Below are positions 27,201 through 35,838 of a stretch of 64,000 bases of DNA, in pieces; the stretch's first letter is position 1, and the number at the start of each line of letters is the position of its first letter. The DNA is taken from the NCBI GenBank assembly GCA_964036045.1, contig OZ038379.1, positions 19,563,017 through 19,627,016 on the forward strand. Reading direction: 5' to 3'. The DNA comes from Eutreptiella sp. 'Long Island Sound 2002'. Taxonomy: Eukaryota; Euglenozoa; Euglenophyceae; Eutreptiales; Eutreptiaceae. A model generated the notes under the pieces. The model worked only from the letters and a program-made list of their open reading frames with translations. It was not told the DNA's origin and made no database searches. Both the position numbers and the translations under genes were made by a program.

Positions 27201-28834
27201 TCAATGCACTTCGCACAATATTGCATCTGACACTTGCCACACATAGACGACTTCTCATGGCTACATAATCCCTGCCTTCTCAGGGTCCCCATAGTGGGGA
27301 GAAGTCAATATGGCTATATCACCCTTGCCTTCTCGGGGTCCCCATGATGTGGAGAAATCAACATAGAAAGGAGTGGATGTGGTGGAAATGAGCAAAAAAT
27401 GTGTGAAAAGGGGTGGAAATGGGTGAAACTGGGTGAAATTCCAAAAATGCCATGTCCCCAATGTGGAAGAAGCATCAAAGGAAGGAACTCATTTTAAGGA
27501 GCTATAGTCCATGGGGCCATCACCATATCTGCACCTAACCTGACATCAACGACAGGCCAGCATGGTGGTTAGACTAGCTCGACCAGAGGCTCCTTCCATA
27601 GGGCCATTTATGTTTGCTCAGTGGATGCTCGGCCATGAACCACCTTGTCCTACGGGGACCTGTCTACCTACATCATAGTATACAGCATAGTCGAATGTGA
27701 AGGGGAAGGCAAGGGCATCCAGCCCCTAGCATAGCCTGGCAGCTCAACACAGCTACAAACCCACCATGCCGGCGGGTCTTCTACACACAGCCCCGACGGG
27801 CAAGTCCTCGGTTGCATAACCTCGCCTTTGCCACTCGGACTTCAAATTTGGTGAGGCCACTGGGCCCAGAACCAGGGGTCATAGGATCAGGTTCGGGGAA
27901 GTTCCGGGTCGACGGCGACCCTCCCATCGCCTCCAGGCGCACCGCGTACTCTGATAAATCAGCATTCTCATCACTTAACTGCGTGGGGTCAGGGGAGGAT
28001 ACATGAGGAGGGGAAGGGGCATGGGAAGCGGTGGCAGCCGCAAACATGGGCGCTAATTCAACCGGCGATAGGGAGTCTTGAATGTCATCCACTCCTTCCC
28101 GTGAAGTGCACGCCGGCGACCATCAAAACCCTGCTGTCACCTGCTGTCAAACAACAATGATGCCCAGAGTATGACAAAATATGGGTTTGATGTACCGCCA
28201 GACCCCCAAATAGTCGCACTGCACATGCGATGTGCGCTTAAGGCCCCCCCTTAGGGAAAAAAACCCCGGGGGGGGTTTCAGCCCCCTTCAAAATCCATCC
28301 CCCCTTGACCCATACTCCCTTTCTACCAGTGAGCTTTTGGTCCAAAACCTGGGAATCCTATTTCGCAGGTGCTGGCCAAGAAAAAGTAGTCCCAAGCCCC
28401 CCCCCCCCCCCCCACCTCCGAAAAAATTAAGCGGAATGTCCAAACCAATACACTTCCAAAATGCCTCAGGTGTTTTTTCACGGCTGGGTTGATCTAATAG
28501 TATTGCTGGCAATGTGATTAGGCAAATTTCAGGCCTGTTGCCAATGGTCTTCTCCATCAGATCCCAAGAAACAATTTGACAAAGCATCATGAACCTCAAC
28601 AAAACACACACCCTCAATTCCCTTTCATTCAAGCAGAACATGCAACACAATACCTGCGCGCATCATCATCGTATTCAGGTCGTGCTCAAGGGCCGCAAGA
28701 TGCTCCATTTGCGCAGCCAATGACCGGCGGTTGGCTTCCTCATCGTCTCCGTCCAGCTCACATCCCTGGTGCGCATCCAAATCCACCTCCTCCAGGTCCG
28801 CAATGTCTGTGACAGGCTCTCCGGTGCTATCCAT
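10328..28834 (-). CDS. Multi-exon acidic coiled-coil protein with NYN/PIN-like C-terminus
   Basis: I reconstruct one minus-strand gene from nine exons (28834-28654, 25612-25563, 24698-24590, 21948-21717, 19933-19844, 18446-18324, 14919-14771, 13557-13338, 10666-10328). Each has GT donor and AG|G acceptor signals. Phases agree at every junction except between 24590 and 21948, where at least one exon with phase 1 start and phase 2 end is missing. The assembled part is about 500 aa. The N-terminus and middle are acidic coiled coil. The last two exons hold an alpha/beta region with a VGCDSVDYLPLF motif, similar to the SGDSDF motif of NYN-family PIN-like nucleases, and a D-x5-AD motif before it; the usual first Asp is not seen. 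RNA nuclease or RNA-binding function is inference. The introns are full of repeats. Exons could belong to more than one gene. Confidence 0.5.
11646..11870 (+). repeat. Dispersed repeat family B copy
   Basis: This copy shares words with 46737-47010, 47585-47745, 48709-48930 and 49310-49430: a GCTGC(C/T)-rich left part, a GGGTGCT-(T/C)-TCCACCACAAA word, (G)GTGTGGGA(A), and a GGATCACC(A/G)AGTGCT word before a GGTGTGC or GGTGCGC end. Same orientation in all. No ORF conserved. It lies in an intron of the NYN-like gene. Confidence 0.5.
12783..13217 (+). repeat. Segmental duplication, continuous copy
   Basis: This 435-bp block recurs almost unchanged at 16650-17714, where it is split in two by about 630 bp. 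The left half (to about 12975) matches 16650-16846 and the right half (12985-13217) matches 17484-17714. The halves meet here at a CATCCCCCTCCCCCCCCACACACA tract, seen as its parts CATCCCCC and CACACA. The block ends about 120 bp short of the exon at 13338-13557. Confidence 0.85.
13338..13557 (-). CDS. Penultimate exon of the NYN-like gene
   Basis: Acceptor TACGTTGCAG|G at 13558; donor CAC|GTGATC after 13338 is a weak match but leaves phase 0, as the next exon needs. The first base completes a Trp codon with the TG left by the upstream exon. It encodes 73 residues including KTVVFVGQF, a candidate first beta strand of a PIN-like fold, then two helices. The strand has Gly-Gln where NYN proteins usually have an Asp. 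High GC3 and lack of simple sequence support coding. Confidence 0.5.
14771..14919 (-). CDS. Coiled-coil exon of the NYN-like gene
   Basis: Acceptor CTGTGTCAG|GCT and donor GAGTG|GTGTGC bound 149 nt, phase 0 in and phase 2 out. It encodes 49 residues with clean heptads: LRQLEDDAKRLQTEN at residues 5-19, then TLEESLGELKQKEALLHRL at residues 21-39. This is a dimerisation-type coiled coil. The TG remainder plus the first G of the next exon gives Trp, a junction that supports linking the two exons. Confidence 0.6.
16650..17714 (+). repeat. Segmental duplication, interrupted copy
   Basis: Second copy of the 12783-13217 block. Its two halves (16650-16846 and 17484-17714) are separated by about 630 bp of unrelated GC-rich sequence bounded at both ends by CATCCCCCCC tracts. 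Either the 630 bp inserted at the poly-C tract, or the continuous copy lost it. The sequence match in the right half is near-perfect, so the duplication is recent. Confidence 0.8.
18324..18446 (-). CDS. Acidic exon of the NYN-like gene
   Basis: Acceptor CGTTCAG|GGG and donor TACGCG|GTTTGT bound 123 nt, phase 0 in and 0 out. It encodes 41 residues: a short GMFAMGAQPP start, then an acidic Asp/Glu stretch and an Asp-Pro repeat (DPDPDPSADP). No fold is expected. Inclusion rests on splice signals, phase and composition matching neighbouring exons. It could instead be a chance open segment. Confidence 0.4.
19844..19933 (-). CDS. Coiled-coil exon of the NYN-like gene
   Basis: A polypyrimidine tract and CCACAG|GTG acceptor, plus a GACGAG|GTGTGT donor, bound exactly 90 nt, phase 0 in and out. 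It encodes 30 residues with heptad spacing of Leu and Val (QQAQLTSLRAQLAEM, then VKELREEDE). Both splice signals are good and the exon would extend the coiled coil of the neighbouring exons without frame change. Confidence 0.6.
21717..21948 (-). CDS. Acidic/coiled-coil exon of the NYN-like gene
   Basis: Acceptor GCCGCGCAG|G and donor CAACGG|GTGTGC bound 232 nt, phase 2 in and phase 0 out. It encodes a run of Asp residues, then EVEFERLLLENLRLREQLAG (coiled coil), then a second long Asp/Glu run and a closing EKEELEQR helix. Such highly charged acidic stretches occur in nuclear or RNA-associated proteins generally; no specific function follows. The GAN/GAC-rich triplets could also be a simple repeat, but the heptad segment between them argues for coding. 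Confidence 0.55.
22175..22561 (-). CDS. Possible Cys-rich exon
   Basis: An open segment of 129 codons reads like protein: a basic/acidic start (SEDESARDRKAR), then pairs of cysteines (LKCANKC, PLCSACAKC, SCKSGCKRG) that could bind zinc, then QRY. Possible borders are ATGCAG|T and CAGCG|GTACAT. The donor phase fits the acidic exon downstream, but the acceptor is the only one in this window not followed by G and its phase does not fit the exon upstream. It may be part of the NYN-like gene with another small exon missing, or a separate or decayed gene. Confidence 0.35.
24158..24287. repeat. CA microsatellite
   Basis: There are about 43 uninterrupted CA units (24159-24245), then a GCGCGC/GTGCGCAC alternating purine-pyrimidine tail. 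The whole stretch is potentially Z-DNA-forming. It lies 400 bp 3' of the exon at 24590 on the minus strand. Confidence 0.97.
24590..24698 (-). CDS. Acidic/coiled-coil exon of the NYN-like gene
   Basis: Acceptor CTCTGTAG|GAT and donor TGGG|GTGAGA (consensus-like) bound 109 nt, phase 0 in and phase 1 out. It encodes DDDDGDEDIQGQEAAM, then a helix ILDKLRRELRTVEAEM with heptad Leu. The phase-0 start fits the preceding 50-nt exon. The phase-1 end does not fit the next exon found, so a small exon is missing downstream. Confidence 0.6.
25563..25612 (-). CDS. 50-nt exon of the NYN-like gene
   Basis: Acceptor TTTTTGGCAG|GG and donor GCACAG|GTCCCA bound 50 nt, phase 1 in and 0 out. It encodes LDPEELEDLMNEADAQ, an acidic helix. 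Its two leading bases combine with the single G left by the first exon to give Gly. Being so short, it rests mainly on the splice signals and matching phases on both sides. Confidence 0.5.
26018..26051. other. Perfect 15-bp inverted repeat with 4-nt loop
   Basis: CTACTTGCAGGTGGT is followed by GACT and then its exact reverse complement. A smaller inverted repeat CACCCAC/GTGGGTG follows at 26124-26145. Both are in an intron of the NYN-like gene, within a patch that is AT-richer and free of other repeats. No miRNA-like precursor arms extend beyond the 15 bp. Confidence 0.85.
28654..28834 (-). CDS. First coding exon of the NYN-like gene
   Basis: ATG at 28834-28832 in a GCACATGG context; the exon ends at CGCGCAG|GTATTG after 28654, phase 1. 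It encodes 60 residues: an acidic start (MDSTGEPVTDIADLEEVDLD), a DGDDEEANRR segment, and a coiled coil QMEHLAALEHDLNTMMM. A pyrimidine-rich tract ending CTGTTCAG lies 11 nt upstream of the ATG. I take it as the 5' end of the mRNA body (trans-splice acceptor), which makes this the first coding exon; a further cis-spliced 5' exon is possible. Confidence 0.6.
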
Positions 28835-28845
28835 GTGCTAAGAAC

Positions 28846-28847
28846 CT
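28846..28847 (-). promoter_or_regulatory. Candidate trans-splice acceptor AG, NYN-like gene
   Basis: The AG of CTGTTCAG follows a long T/C-rich stretch and leaves 11 nt to the ATG at 28834. Similar sites precede the LRR, membrane-protein and FNR start codons. An ordinary intron acceptor would look the same. Confidence 0.4.
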
Positions 28848-29114
28848 GAACAGCACAGCATGATACGCATGCAAGAATATCACAGCAACAAACGCAGGCA
28901 GAAGACAGAACAGAGGGTTGGCTGCAGGATTGGTTTACAGTGGGCATTAGAATGAAGGGTCCATGTGTTTTAACAATGATGCTGCAGCCCCGATGGGTTC
29001 ATGGAGCGGGACTGCAGTTGGCATGCTCGCTGATTCGCTGGCCATCAGAGTCAGGAACCATTGCCAGAGATCTTGCAGGTGGGAAACTTTGTAGTCTCTG
29101 AGGGCTCAGCTGAA

Positions 29115-29415
29115 ATCTAAGTACTCTGCCTATTTCAATCACCCTGATTGCAAAAGGCGAAAATCTAGGTACTCCGCCTATTTCAATCAACCTGATCGAA
29201 AAAGGCGAAAATCTAGGTATTCCGCCTATTTCAATCACCCCAATTGAAAAAGGGAAAAATCGAGGTACTCCGCCTGTTTCAATCCCCCCGGCTGAAAACG
29301 CCGGAAATCTATTTCAATCACCCAGATTGAAATTGGCAAAAATCTACGTACTTCTTGTATTTCAATCACCCCGATTGAAAAAGGCGAAAATCTAGGTACT
29401 CCGCCTACTTCACTT
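29115..29415. repeat. Tandem array of 48-bp units with palindromic cores
   Basis: About six diverged units have the form CTAGGTACTCCGCC, TATTTCAATCACCC, (C/T)GATTGAAAAAGGCGAAAAT. Each contains an inverted repeat TTTCAATC/GATTGAAA with a 4-nt spacer, so the array could form a row of small hairpins. 48 is divisible by 3, which leaves one frame open with a 16-residue repeat; I do not regard that as a gene. Confidence 0.9.
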
Positions 29416-30196
29416 GCAAGGGCGCCAGCTCTTGGGAACTGTTACTTATAGCGAGGTTCCTGTCTGCTGATGCGCCCACAGTGCAGCAACCACCAAACCA
29501 GGATCAATAGGCACAGCCACGCCATCCTGAACGAAAAAGGCTATGAACCAAAGAGAATGTTAACCCCCCTTCCACTTGCGCAACCATGAGTACACATGGT
29601 GCCGACCCCTATGGGGCAGTTGCCTACAACGTGCGCACAGCGCCACTCGTTTACGTGACTTTACCGGGACTAACCGCAAAACCACTGACCACCAAAATAC
29701 AGCATGCACAGGTTAAAACTTGGGGGTTGACTGTACACGCAAACATGTTGCAATGTACTGAGGCTATGTGCAAAGTCTTGGTGTCGCCAATTGATAACAA
29801 TGAGGGAGATAAATGCACCGCGCGCACCGCGTGGTGCACCGCGCGCGCACCGCGCTTTGGTTTCTACCAACCCTTTCCTGCATTTTTCACATTTTTTCAG
29901 GGTGGCAAGGACGCGGTGGCCTAAGGGGTAAGCACACAACAACGGAGGCCTCCACTCCATCCTCCTCACCAATGGTGGTTGTGGCCGCCCACACCCCCTG
30001 CCAGGGGAGGGCCGTAGGAAGAGGAAGAAGAGGATGTAGAACTCTCCGGTACGGCCGCTCGACCGAAGAGCCTAGTGCCCCACAGGGTGCCCAAGCCTGT
30101 GGGGCCGTTTCGAACGTTTCGCGTTTCGCTGTGCTCAATGCACTCGTTTCGCGTTTCGGAGTGTTACTTCTTGGGGTGCCCAAGCCCAGGAAGTAA

Positions 30197-30412
30197 CCGT
30201 ATCGGTGCGTTTCGCGTTTCAATGATCACGGTGTCACCTACGAGGAAGCCTCCTCTTCCTCCTCATCAGCAGACGTAAGTGACGAGCCTGAGGATGATGA
30301 ATCCGAATCCGAGTCCGAATTGGAATCGGAATCTGAACCACGACGTCTGGTGGCCTTTGGCTGCCCGAAAATGCCACTTGGGAAGTGGTCCCAAGGGCCG
30401 TACGGCTCATAG
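30197..30412 (+). CDS. Ser/Glu-rich open frame, possible exon
   Basis: A 71-codon frame lies between TAA at 30194 and TAG at 30410. It encodes a Ser run (EEASSSSSSAD), an acidic ESESESELESESE stretch and a GCPKMPLGKWSQGPYGS end that looks unlike simple sequence. A consensus-like donor GACGTAAGTGA sits inside it (about 30273), so part of the frame may be intron. There is no ATG. If real it would be the only plus-strand host gene here. A repeat-derived origin is equally likely. Confidence 0.25.
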   Translation, partial: PYRCVSRFNDHGVTYEEASSSSSSADVSDEPEDDESESESELESESEPRRLVAFGCPKMPLGKWSQGPYGS

Positions 30413-30722
30413 CGCACGTTGAGAAATCGCTACGAAAAACACGCGTACTTCAGCAGAAGACGTTTTGTGCCTCTGATTTTTCATTTGTTCTCTATAGAGG
30501 GAGGGGCGAGGCACCCGTGGCAATTGTCCGCCATCGCGACAGCCATCGCAACCTGGCTTGGCGCCCTATCCCGCAGCCACGGCACACGGGCTCACCACAA
30601 GGGAGGGGCAAATAGTGGTGAGGTGCAGAAAACAGCACAAGGGGAAAGAAAAGGTTGTACGCGCACGTGGAAAACCAATGCACCGCGCGCGCACCGCGTG
30701 GTGCACCGCGCTTTTATCTCCC

Positions 30723-31127
30723 TCAATAATGATCACTTGCAGAATGTGCATCCCCATGTGCTAAAAAAACATGAACTTTTTGGCCAAAGCATCGCCTGGG
30801 TGGGGAGGCTTGATGCACGAAGGCAAGCAGGCCATCCACACCCTCAGATGAACCCAAGTGAGGTTGTTCATCCTCTTCGTCATGTTTGTCATCACTGTTG
30901 TCAAGAAGGTCAGGAAGCTCTAACTCAACCGCATCATTGGGAGGGTTGTTCCCACCATAAATCTTAATGGGGGTCCCAAAAGGTTGCATAATTGTTTTGG
31001 CCTTCAAAGCCCATTGTTCAAACAACTGGGATTGCAACATCAATTGCAGTGCCTGCAGCAACACTTCAGCACCCCAACGGGCCCAGTTTCTCAACACGTT
31101 CGCAAATCCACATTGTCTATGTTGCAC
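30723..31127 (-). CDS. Coding-like open frame of unknown origin
   Basis: About 135 codons ending in TGA. Composition looks protein-like: an amphipathic start (LRNWARWGAEVLLQALQLML), a GTPIKIYGGN segment, then an acidic DNSDDKHDEEDEQ stretch. No ATG suits it and no domain is recognised. It may be a fragment of a mobile-element protein, given the LINE remnants starting at 32.1 kb, or an exon. Confidence 0.25.
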   Translation of the reverse strand: MQHRQCGFANVLRNWARWGAEVLLQALQLMLQSQLFEQWALKAKTIMQPFGTPIKIYGGNNPPNDAVELELPDLLDNSDDKHDEEDEQPHLGSSEGVDGLLAFVHQASPPRRCFGQKVHVFLAHGDAHSASDHY

Positions 31128-32101
31128 TCCTCTGTGGTACCAAGGTTAATATTGTCCCCATGCGTGCCCCTCTTGCTACTTTGGGCCTTCCACTCCGGAT
31201 GCTTGGCATAGACATGTGCCACCCCTACAGTACCGCGTGCTCGGGGTAGGATGGTGTCTATGGAGGCATACAAAAGGTTCCGTTCCACAGAGCATCTGGT
31301 GCAACCTTGGGTACGAGACACTGTAGTACATGTAGTACACTGGGACAGCCCCACACAGAACATGGGTGAGTGCTCACACAACGATTCGATCTTGAATTTG
31401 TGGTTACATCTCCCCTACTGTCTAGGGGTCACACTAAAAGGGGGCTTGGGTTGTGGCTACATGTCCCCTACCTTGAAGTGCACCAATTGTAGTAAGCAAC
31501 TGGAAAGTGGCATTTTTCTGTAGAGGAGTCAGGTGCAGTGGAGCCCCCCCCCCCCCCCGCCCCTGTCTACTCACATCATCTCCCCACCCCTTGTTTTCCC
31601 CAAATTTGATCTCGGCAGTGGCCTTCGGTTCAACTACACAGTGACCGACCAGACACCGACCCTCCTTACAAGGACAGGGATTCTTTGAGGTGGGCCACCA
31701 CCTGCTGCCACCAAGAAAGGGTCAGGGGCAGGGCAAGGGCAATGGCAGGGCAAGCCACCCCTCCCCCAGCAAGGGATGGCCAGCAAGACGCCACCACAAG
31801 CTCTGGTCAGGCAGGGGGCCTTGAGCTTGGGCAGCTTACCATCCATGGTATTTTCCGGCGCGGCACCTGGCATACAGAGGCCAGCCCCACTGTGCCATCA
31901 GCATTTGCTGATTAGGAACGGGGGAACCGGGCACCATGCAGCCCCCTGATGTGTGGACACTATTGCTGCAATCAACACGAAAAAAAGCCCTTGATTCTGG
32001 TGTCTGCAGCTTTGAGATAGGGAGTGTGAACATTGCAAAACTCCACTTGGCTCAAAAACAACAGAAAATCAGGGGCGTCGAAGGCGTGGAAGAAAATCTT
32101 G

Positions 32102-33126
32102 TTACAGATTCTTCGAGAAGCTATGGAGGGGGGAAAGGGGCAGGGTCACTTGGTGAGGGTATATTTGCCCAGAGCACTGCTTTTGGGCGAGTGTCGTAAG
32201 CCATAGTCCCGAATTTACCATCTCTTCGAGAAACCCAGAAGCAGACCAGAATATTGTCACGCTACCAGCTAGATCAAGCGCAACACCATCCCTATAGAGC
32301 TCACAAATACCACACCAATCTGCCACTTCCAATTGGACAAAAAATGTTGCACCAGAGCTTGATCCTGGCCTCATGCCAAACTCACTCAGTTCGACTCAAT
32401 TCTGTTGTCCTTTGCTCTCAAATTGTTTTGCGTAGCTGCTCTCGTAGTGCAAACCAGACCAACACCGAATGTTGCCTTGAGGTCACCGCACTGGCGCGGC
32501 TATCGAATGTTTCTTGGACTGCCTGGGTGAGCTCTTCCTCCTCCCATAGCACCAGTTACGCCCCTACCATACCATGGTTAATGCTCGCTACCGAGACCCT
32601 AGGCTCAAAGTCATAAGGATAGGACATATAGCTCAAGAGATGCGCGTCAATCCATTTTGACCCAAAAAAAACCTCTGTGGAAAAGCTAGGTACCTCTCAA
32701 GCTGCGCTGCTTGTGGCGGAAGCTGCAAGTTGGCTAACTGCTGGATGGCCGTACGGTATGTCGGTTGCCATGTGGGTGCAATTTGTTGAAATAGTGAATC
32801 ATCCTTGAGCAGACCGCCCACTGTGAGGATGCCTCCTCTAATGAGCCATGGGCAAAAATACATCTCTTTATGTTCACTACGGAAGGCATGGTGATGCCAA
32901 AGTGGGGTGTCGTAGGCAATCATTGTGAGTGGTGCTTGTGGGAAGTCGTGTTTGAGGCATGAGAATGTGCGGGCTGACCAGGGTAAGTAGGGCATGGAGT
33001 TCCATACAACATACTACCCATTTTGAAAGCTAAAATGGAACATGTACCAAAAATGATGCCTTGCTTGGCCTGGAAGTGTTCAAAAGCACGAAGCAGACAT
33101 GCTGGCCATATCAAGAGGCTTTCCAT
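32102..33126 (-). mobile_element. LINE-type retrotransposon remnant, RT C-terminal side
   Basis: The minus frame 32995-32633 contains a region TPLWHHHAFRSEHKE followed by CPWLIRGGILTVGGLLKDD. This matches the layout of the segment after the reverse-transcriptase domain in non-LTR elements (PLW, then W-x-x-xGI-x-x-(V/L)-x-x-L). The preceding frame 33126-32920 and following frame 32374-32102 seem related but are shifted. The element is broken by frameshifts and inactive. It may be the continuation of the RT fragment at 35839-36430, which has the same orientation. Confidence 0.5.
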
Positions 33127-33169
33127 GACTCCCTGCAGCCCCTCAAGCTGGGATCAATGCTGCATCAGT

Positions 33170-33480
33170 ATCACAGGGGGCTTTTTTGCACAGTGCGGGC
33201 ACAGCGCAGGCACCGCGCCCGCACAGCGCCCGGGAGCACCCCTGAAAACCACCCCTCGACAGAAGCGTGCATGATCAATTCAAAACAGCATCGGGGTACA
33301 GAATTCAGGACCCTGGGACCCGTGGCAAGCATCAGACTAAAACAAAAAAATCCCTGGTGTACCAGCAAGGGGGTGGTAGGGTGCAGAATTCAGGACGCTG
33401 GGACCCGCGGCCACCGGTGGTGGAAAACAGCCGACTTTTCGCACAGCAGGCGCACAGCGCACGGTGCGCCCCCACAGTAC
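33170..33480 (+). repeat. Dispersed repeat family A, full copy
   Basis: Nearly collinear with 63285-63595: the CACAGCGC-rich start, CCTGAAAACCACCC, GTGCATGATCAATTCAAAACA, GAATTCAGGACCCTGGGACC, GGTGTACCAGCA, a second GAATTCAGGACGCTGG and a GCGGCCACCGGTGGTG word, then a CACAGCGCACGGTGCG end. It sits between two oppositely oriented LINE fragments. Confidence 0.8.
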
Positions 33481-34445
33481 CTCATTGTCCGGCTGTTTTG
33501 TCTCGGGGAGAGAACCGCTGCATACTACGATACACATTGTTAATGCATGTGCACTGTTCCGCACTGTGGCGCCCCAGATGGGGCCAGCTCAGTCATGGGC
33601 TACCGCCAGTGGTGCGAGTGCTGTGCATGGGACATGGGTAGCTGCCTCTCAGTGGTCTGGGGCCTCAATCGTCAGGTTGCAATGTCCGCATTAGGCTCTG
33701 GCCGTGCCTGCCCCACGGCTGTCATCGCCTTCTGTCCATCCCGCCGTTGTGCGGCGCTTTCACAGTACGAAGTGTGCCGCCAAGTTCAGCCCTCGTCCCT
33801 GGGTCCGCTCTGTATATTGGCGCTCTGCGCTCTACAGGGTTATGCGTACATCCTGGTCAAGGGTCACTGCCTCCCGTGCTGCTGCGATTGCTGGCCCCAC
33901 TCGGCCACACCAGGTTGGGCTAAGGCGGGTCCTTAGGTTGAAAAACCAAGTGGGTACAGGCATGGTTAGAATCAAAGAAACATTCAACATTCAACATCCC
34001 TTTTTGGGTATGTCATGCAAGGCTTTTTCATTTTTGCAGACAAAGGCCCCAGGGGCGACGCCCAGCGACGAACTGCTGGCAGACATGGCGCTGTGGCATT
34101 TGGTCTGGCTCCGTGACATGCATGCCAGCACGTATTTTCCCCCGGCTTTGATCTGACAGGGCGTTTTGACTGTGGTGCAGCTGGAGGCACGGGAGGGAGG
34201 GCGGGGGAATCTGCACCGCACGCGGGCGCCAGTTTACCAGGCGGGCGTGCACCTGCTGAGAGCTCACCCCAAGCCACGCCCGTCGACCCCAGATGAGTCT
34301 AAACCCACGTTCTGGCTGCAATGGAACTGTCGTGTAATGCTGCGGTACCTAATGGGGCTCACACCAGTAGAACCACACCAGAAGCCGGGGGTGTGGCAAG
34401 CGTGGACAAAGCTAACCCCCCCCCCCCCCCCCGGATATCCATTTC

Positions 34446-35720
34446 ATACAGATGGCGTTGTGGCAAAAACTGACGGTTGGCGTTCTTTTGGCCAACTGGC
34501 AGCCACATGGCACCGCGTGCCCGATCTGTAATCAACAGGAAACTTCCCAGCATGCGGTGTCAGGTTGCAAATATCTCCCGGTGGCAGCCCACATTGCTGC
34601 CCAGTGCATGGGACCAGCCATGACTGAGAATGGACCAGAGACCCCCCAGTAATACTCTGGGAACAACCTGAGCTGTCACTCTGGGTGTCACCCTGTGGTC
34701 AGCAGTTAGGGCGGCATGGTACCAGAGGTGCATGCACAAGCTGCACAGTTACATGGGAGCCCCCAAGTGGGATCAGTTTCTGGCGCTATGGGTTGAGGGG
34801 GTGGAGGAGCACCCCACCCTCACGCTGCCGCGCGATGAAATCACGCTGATGATACATGCCCTGCAATCCATGCGTGACACTACAGTCCTGCAACACCCGA
34901 GGGTAGCAGTGGCACCCTCCCGGTCCCCACCCAAACTGTATGTGCCTGCGCGCAAGCGCCACATGAAATTCGAAAATGCGGAGGAGCTGGACGAAAAATA
35001 TGGCGGATGTGGGGCGACGCAAGTCACCCCTCCTGTTTGGGCGCATATCAATCCCCCCCCCCTCCCGCCACAGAGGAACAGGAGCTGCTTATGCAAGACG
35101 AAGAATCGCTATGGGGGTGGGAGGAAACGGAACTGACGCAGCCACACTTGCCTGCCCTTGCACCTCAGACAGGACTGGGGATTGACACACCACCAGCCAT
35201 GCCGTTGCGCATGCCGGCAAAGTCACCGCCCCCGCCGCCCTCCCCCCTGTGGGATATCGAAATCTGCACACTGGTGCGGACTGGGAGAAAACCGCGCGCG
35301 TCCACACTAGCCAGCACCCCACGTTGGTTGGCAATGGCACCAGTGCGTGCTAGGGACGTAGAATGCACCCCACCCGCGGGCGATGGAGCCAAGGCGCCGT
35401 ACCGAGTTGGGACGGCACATACCACTGTCCGCACACCACACCCTTTGTCCCCCCTATCTCCGCAGATGTCCTTGCAGTTGCTGGCATCGCTGGAGCTGGT
35501 GGCAATGGAGGGCGATGCACCCCCCTCGCCCCGACAAACGCTACTTTTTGAGGCATCGTCACAGGGTTCCCCCGCTTGGACACGCCCGCACCGGACCCCC
35601 CCTCCGCGGCTTCGACGGTGTCATGCAGCACGGAAGGATCGCGCTGCTTCACCCCTGCATGTTGGGTGGTCTGGGGGTGTGGGATGGGGAGAAGACGGCT
35701 GTGGTGGGAGGGAGCCATAG
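34446..35720 (+). mobile_element. LINE-type ORF2 C-terminal remnant
   Basis: Plus frame 34452-34652 has CPICNQQETSQHAVSGCKYL, a C-x2-C-x8-H-x4-C knuckle with the ET-x-x-H core typical of the C-terminal part of LINE polyproteins. After a stop, frame 34732-35050 (YMGAPKWDQFLALWVEGVEE) looks like the adjoining region. A poly-C tract near 35050 shifts the frame into a Pro-rich 35007-35720 segment. Weaker traces extend left to about 33.5 kb. It is broken and inactive. Confidence 0.45.
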
Positions 35721-35838
35721 GCCCAGCCTCGACGTTGCAAACACACGTTCAGTTGACTGCATACGTGTGTACGTGTACGTGTACGTGCACGGTGACCGGT
35801 AAAGAAGAAGAAAAACGCTGGGACCCAGGATGAATTAT

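Larger units (their letters stand above)
28860..32100. other. Intergenic stretch, mostly without genes
   Basis: It holds the 48-bp tandem array (29115-29415), a GCGC-rich CACCGCGCGCGCACCGCG word twice (about 29820 and 30675), GTTTCGCGTTTC three times (30117, 30147 and 30208 region), and two weak coding-like frames listed separately. Nothing else could be supported. Confidence 0.45.
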
